Of a DNA stretch of 64,000 bases, positions 60,944 through 64,000 are shown one piece after another (position 1 is the stretch's first letter; the number at the start of each line of letters is the position of its first letter). A program made the position numbers and the translations under genes. The notes under the pieces were generated by a model, which was given only the letters and a program-made list of their open reading frames with translations, made no database searches and was not told the origin of the DNA. Origin of the DNA: Bradyrhizobium lablabi (GTDB taxonomy: Bacteria > Pseudomonadota > Alphaproteobacteria > Rhizobiales > Xanthobacteraceae); contig NZ_JAFCJK010000010.1 of NCBI RefSeq assembly GCF_018131005.1, positions 1 through 64,000 of the forward strand, given 5' to 3'.

Positions 60944-62227
60944 TCACCTGGCTGCCGCCAACCGCGAACCACCAAGGCGGTTATATTCGGCGAGAAAATG
61001 GTCATTTGGCAAATGGCCGTCGCTATTGCGCGAGTATTCCTTCCTCAAGCCATTGAGAAAGAACATTTCATGCGCGCGCTCGTGCTTGGCCTCGATAGGG
61101 CCGCGTGACTCCAATTCGAAGAGCCCATGGACGTGTCCGGCCACAGTTTCAGAGACGTTGATCCGTCCCGCGACTCCGAACGTTTCCATCAAGCGCGCGG
61201 TGTTGACTGCATCACCCCAGATGTCGAAGGTCATCCTGCGGCTACCGACCACACCGGAAATGACGGGTCCAGTGTGGATGCCGATGCGCAATTGCACAGA
61301 ATGTTCTCCAATGCCTTCGGATCGCGCCTTGAATTGGGTCCGCATCTCCAGTGCGGCCAGGCAAACGTCGATCGAGTGGCGCCGATCGGGTGAAAGCACG
61401 CCTGCTACCGCCATATAGGCGTCGCCCATGGTCTTGACCTTCTCGAGGCCGTATCGGACGCCGATTTCATCCAAAGCCGAGAAATACGAGTCGAGAAGAC
61501 TGATGAGACGCGCCGGCTCGGTCCGTTCGGCCAGCAGCGTAAAGCCCTGGATATCCGCGAACAGGATGGTTGCCGACCGCGTGTATTTGGGCAGCACCCT
61601 GCCGTTCCGCTTCAACTCGTCGGCGACTGGTGCCGGCAAGACATTGCGGAGCAGCTCCTCGGCTCGAGCTTTCTCGGCAGCGGCCTCAAGTCTCGCCTGC
61701 TCCAACTCCCTGATGGCCCGGCCACACTCAATCAGCTTCCGGCGGAGTTCCAGTTGCGCCAATACCTGGTGCGATAGCCGTCGCAGCGATTCGGTCTGCT
61801 CGAAAGTGAGCTGCCGTGGCTCGAAATCCATCACGCACAGTGTTCCGAGCGCATAGCCTTCGTCGGTAATGAGCGGCATCCCGCAATAGAAGCGGCAGGG
61901 CGGCTCCAGCGTGACCATCGGGCTATTCTCGAAGCGAGGATCCCGCCTCAGATCGTGAACGACCAGCAGCTCGGTGCCACAAATCGTTGTCGAGCAGACC
62001 GCGCTCTCACGGGGGGCGTCAGTTACTTCAGCCGGCAAACCATATCTTGCCTTGAGCCACCGTCGGTCGTCATCGATGAAACTGATATAGGAGACTGAAC
62101 AACCACAGATTTGCGCCGCTAGCTCGGTGATTTCATCGTAAGCGGTTTCCGGCGCACTATCGACGATGTCGAGCGCTTGCAAGGCAGCCAACCGTTCAGT
62201 TTCGTTTGCCGGTACCGGCAACGGCAT
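60944..62227 (-). CDS. GAF-domain class III adenylate cyclase
   Basis: A 427-aa cyclase. Residues 20-150 form a GAF-type sensor (AAQICGCSVSYISFIDDDRRW, GTLCVMDFEPRQLTFEQ), a short coiled coil follows to about 195, then the catalytic domain: metal Asp225 in ILFADIQGFT and Asp269 in KTMGDAYMAV, Lys265 and Asp335 (TFDIWGDAVN) as adenine-specificity residues, and Asn342 and Arg345 for catalysis. It should make cAMP in response to a small ligand or redox signal. ATG 62227 begins MPLPVPANETERL. Confidence 0.92.
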   Translation of the reverse strand: MPLPVPANETERLAALQALDIVDSAPETAYDEITELAAQICGCSVSYISFIDDDRRWLKARYGLPAEVTDAPRESAVCSTTICGTELLVVHDLRRDPRFENSPMVTLEPPCRFYCGMPLITDEGYALGTLCVMDFEPRQLTFEQTESLRRLSHQVLAQLELRRKLIECGRAIRELEQARLEAAAEKARAEELLRNVLPAPVADELKRNGRVLPKYTRSATILFADIQGFTLLAERTEPARLISLLDSYFSALDEIGVRYGLEKVKTMGDAYMAVAGVLSPDRRHSIDVCLAALEMRTQFKARSEGIGEHSVQLRIGIHTGPVISGVVGSRRMTFDIWGDAVNTARLMETFGVAGRINVSETVAGHVHGLFELESRGPIEAKHERAHEMFFLNGLRKEYSRNSDGHLPNDHFLAEYNRLGGSRLAAAR

Positions 62228-62466
62228 AGTCGCTCTCCGTGGCCGAGAAGCTAGGACGGACCTCGCTTTCCAGAAAGCAGGCGGTGCGACCGCTTTGTTC
62301 AGACCATCTTGTTCATTTGGGAAGTGCTGTAGCTGCGGCAAGTGGCGTTCCACCAATGGAGCAACTCCGGTTCCACTACCGCTCAATCTCGCGGAACGTT
62401 GCGGCGTCGGGCGGGTTCACTCCCGCTGGACAATGCGTCGCCCACCGATCTGCGGAGGGAACTGCC

Positions 62467-62955
62467 ATGAACAGCAGTACGAGCCGTGACTTTTCGCGAT
62501 TGAGCCCGCTTTTTCGGGCGTCGGGCACCGGACCCACGCTCGACGTGCTTGGTGTGACGCACAGCTACAAGGCGATGGCGAGCGAGACCGGCCAGCAATT
62601 TTCGGTGTGGGAATCGATCGTACCGCCAGGCCGCGGCGCGCCGGCGCACACGCATACCCGTGAGGACGAAGCCTTCTATGTGCTGAGTGGCGAAGTGCTT
62701 GTCGAAGTCGAAGGGACCGCCAATCCATTACGTCTCGGCACTGGCGCATTCCTCTTTGCCCCGCGCCATCGGCGCCACGGCTATCGCAATGTTGGCATCG
62801 ATACGGCTCGCCTGCTTGTGTTCGCAATGCCAGGCGCTGGGCTCGATCGCATGTTCGCCGCTTTTGACGAAGTGGGAAAAAGGAGCGGACATATGCCCGC
62901 TGTTGACACCATTGCTGCAATCGCTGAGCAGTATGGTATCACCATCCATCCATAG
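62467..62955 (+). CDS. Small cupin-domain protein
   Basis: A 162-aa single cupin: GAPAHTHTREDEAFYVLSGE holds the first metal motif (His, His, Glu), and the second lies in FLFAPRHRRHGYRNVG with a His. Such cupins act as quercetin-dioxygenase-like enzymes or sugar or hormone binders. ATG 62467 has a strong GGAGG 8 nt upstream. Divergent from the cyclase across a 239-nt gap. Confidence 0.82.
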   Translation: MNSSTSRDFSRLSPLFRASGTGPTLDVLGVTHSYKAMASETGQQFSVWESIVPPGRGAPAHTHTREDEAFYVLSGEVLVEVEGTANPLRLGTGAFLFAPRHRRHGYRNVGIDTARLLVFAMPGAGLDRMFAAFDEVGKRSGHMPAVDTIAAIAEQYGITIHP

Positions 62956-63044
62956 GCCGGCTGAAAGGATGAAGGCCACGACTCCTCTGCCGCGCAGCCC
63001 GCCGCGTGTCAAAACTAACTTCGGGAATGGTCTTCAAGAGCCTG

Positions 63045-63257
63045 CTAGGCTGCTTCCACCAGAGGTTTCGTCATCTCCTCCACCGCGGGCACCAGCGACG
63101 GTGCATCATAATCCCGCTCAGCGAGCCGATTTACGAGTTCTCGCAGCCTTGGTGGTAAATCAGCGTAATTGTCTCGCAGAGCGTAGCGTAATCTCTCGCC
63201 AATTTCTTCGCAGATGGCGCGCGCGTGTTCAGACGCAATCTGATGACGGTCAGTCAT
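63045..63257 (-). CDS. Small hypothetical protein, 70 aa
   Basis: Starts MTDRHQIASEHARAICEEIG and continues ERLRYALRDNYADLPPRLRE with LVNRLAERDYDAPSLVP. It is a soluble, helical, highly charged protein that I think recurs as a hypothetical in Bradyrhizobium; no function is known. ATG 63257 overlaps the stop of a 38-aa frame by 8 nt (next entry). A longer frame reading upstream is not supported. Confidence 0.6.
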   Translation of the reverse strand: MTDRHQIASEHARAICEEIGERLRYALRDNYADLPPRLRELVNRLAERDYDAPSLVPAVEEMTKPLVEAA

Positions 63258-63366
63258 GGACGTGGACTGCTTGTGAGGATGGAGAGTCGTCAAGCTGCAT
63301 TTCCGCGACAGCAGATCCGCCATACGCGCAGCCGATCAAAACGAGAATCCGGACAATGTTGAGCAC
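63250..63366 (-). CDS. Micro-ORF: 38-aa secreted-like peptide coupled to the 70-aa gene
   Basis: GTG 63366 with GGGAG 6 nt upstream encodes MLNIVRILVLIGCAYGGSAV, then AEMQLDDSPSSQAVHVHD. The first half is a signal peptide or lipoprotein-like segment; the second is a short polar tail. The stop at 63252-63250 overlaps the next start by 8 nt. I do not recognise it; the ribosome-binding site and overlap are the evidence. Confidence 0.4.
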   Translation of the reverse strand: MLNIVRILVLIGCAYGGSAVAEMQLDDSPSSQAVHVHD

Positions 63367-63417
63367 GGGTCGCTCCCTTTTCTCATCTTTCAATAGCAGG
63401 AGGTCGTTGCCGTGTGA

Positions 63418-63567
63418 TTAGGGAAACTGGTTCTCACGAGCTTTAGAGGAGTGGTAAACGTGAGGTTCAGAGCGCTTGGCGCATCTCGCTGCAACGGCGT
63501 AATCGGGCAGAGCCGCGAAAGTTGTCCCGAACCCCGCCACGAAGCCGATGATTTGAGCAAGGTCCAT
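63418..63567 (-). CDS. Truncated PQ-loop/SemiSWEET-like membrane protein, 49 aa
   Basis: ATG 63567 has a strong GGGAGGAGG 6 nt upstream. The protein MDLAQIIGFVAGFGTTFAALPDY begins like SemiSWEET-type sugar transporters (first membrane helix with the PQ-loop-like LPD), but after residue 25 the sequence (AVAARCAKRSEPHVYHSSKA) does not continue as a transporter and it stops at 49 aa. Either a decayed gene or a short one-helix protein. A longer frame to 63702 is not supported. Confidence 0.45.
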   Translation of the reverse strand: MDLAQIIGFVAGFGTTFAALPDYAVAARCAKRSEPHVYHSSKARENQFP

Positions 63568-63650
63568 CGATCCTCCTCCCACGGCGATCAGGGAAAGTTT
63601 GTCCGCTGAGAGCGATGCAGTTGTCGGCGTCCGGATAACGCTAGGCGGCG

Positions 63651-64000
63651 TCAGCGGGATCGAGCAGTTCCAAGGGTCTCGAACAGCGTCTGTTGCCACC
63701 AATCGCTTTCAACCTGATCGAGTACAGCGAGATCGAGCATTGGCCGCAAGGCACTGCTTCTCGGTAGCACGATCGCATAACTCTCGCTGCCGAAGCTGGT
63801 ATCGACGACACGGACCGAACTCGAAAAGTCGTTCCGAACCATCCAGGTCAGTAGCGGCTTGTCATGGACAAAGGCATCGATTTCGCCGCCTTGCAACGCG
63901 GAGAGGCCGGCTTGTATGTCTGGATATGTTCGAAAGGAAAGCCGTTGACGGCCGAGATAGTCGGTCGTCGCGGAGCTCGCGACCGCGCCGACACGCACGG
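63651..64000 (-). CDS. 3' end of a periplasmic-binding-domain protein, cut by window edge
   Basis: The last 115 codons of a minus-strand gene whose start lies beyond the window. The sequence TDYLGRQRLSFRTYPDIQAG, then LSALQGGEIDAFVHDKPLLTW, SVRVVDTSFGSESYAIVLPR and ALRPMLDLAVLDQVESDWWQ is the final lobe of an SBP_bac_3 type fold. The pattern of pieces resembles glutamate-receptor-like potassium channels of bacteria (GluR0 type) as well as plain amino-acid binding proteins; the missing 5' part would decide. Confidence 0.72.
   Translation of the reverse strand, partial: VRVGAVASSATTDYLGRQRLSFRTYPDIQAGLSALQGGEIDAFVHDKPLLTWMVRNDFSSSVRVVDTSFGSESYAIVLPRSSALRPMLDLAVLDQVESDWWQQTLFETLGTARSR

Overview
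The window looks like a chromosomal segment of a Bradyrhizobium-type alphaproteobacterium (Nitrobacteraceae). This rests on high GC, rhizobial-style gene order (rnhB, ccrM, mutY, a DUF721 gene, dsbA and smc in one stretch), a CcrM methyltransferase, a split glyQ/glyS, an electron-transfer flavoprotein-ubiquinone oxidoreductase, and many short palindromic repeats of a style I associate with Bradyrhizobium intergenic DNA. The species assignment is inference; no rRNA gene is present.

Layout. 1-8.7 kb: a structure-rich non-coding element, tRNA-Pro(CGG), then threonylcarbamoyl-AMP synthase, an FAD-linked oxidase, a GNAT acetyltransferase, two NUDIX hydrolases, an SRAP (YedK) protein, a HAD phosphatase and a dihydroorotase. 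8.8-18 kb: a tightly overlapping ygfZ-tag-HD-phosphohydrolase set, a dual-specificity-type phosphatase, a giant DUF2339 membrane protein, and an AcuI-type reductase with an MFS transporter. 18-31.5 kb: SleB-type cell-wall hydrolase, pyruvate phosphate dikinase, glyQ-glyS, S49 peptidase, tRNA-type methyltransferase, polyprenyl diphosphate synthase and ispE. 31.6-40.8 kb: TPR protein, ETF-QO, a family-4-like uracil-DNA glycosylase, a GT39-like membrane protein, rnhB, a VOC protein and a PA0069-type radical SAM protein. 40.9-44.2 kb: a small glycosyltransferase, a MarR-GNAT fusion, moaB and a YpfJ-type metallopeptidase. 44.2-60 kb: ccrM, an accessory block (two glutathione S-transferases, NTF2-like protein, LysR regulator, FAD monooxygenase, thioesterase), then mutY, DUF721/DciA, a DsbA-like protein, an inserted oxalate decarboxylase and smc. 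60-64 kb: Rsm22-like protein, GAF-adenylate cyclase, cupin protein, a run of very small minus-strand genes, and the 3' end of a periplasmic-binding-domain protein cut by the window edge.

How genes work together. Several are DNA- and genome-maintenance functions (tag, UDG, mutY, SRAP, rnhB, ccrM, DciA-like, smc). Others serve translation (tRNA-Pro, TsaC, GlyQS, TrmN6-like, Rsm22-like), isoprenoid and quinone chemistry (ispE, polyprenyl synthase, ETF-QO) and envelope functions (SleB, DsbA-like, DUF2339). I see no phage, integrase, intact insertion sequence, CRISPR array or defence island. No obviously novel multi-gene system stands out. The more interesting signals are small or regulatory: paired GANTC sites with a CtrA-like box in front of ccrM, a nested palindrome across the start codon of the MarR-GNAT gene, a hairpin covering the ribosome-binding site of acuI, a 21-bp in-frame tandem repeat inside mutY, an oxdC insertion between dsbA and smc, a uracil-DNA glycosylase missing Fe-S ligands, and several unlisted micro-ORFs.
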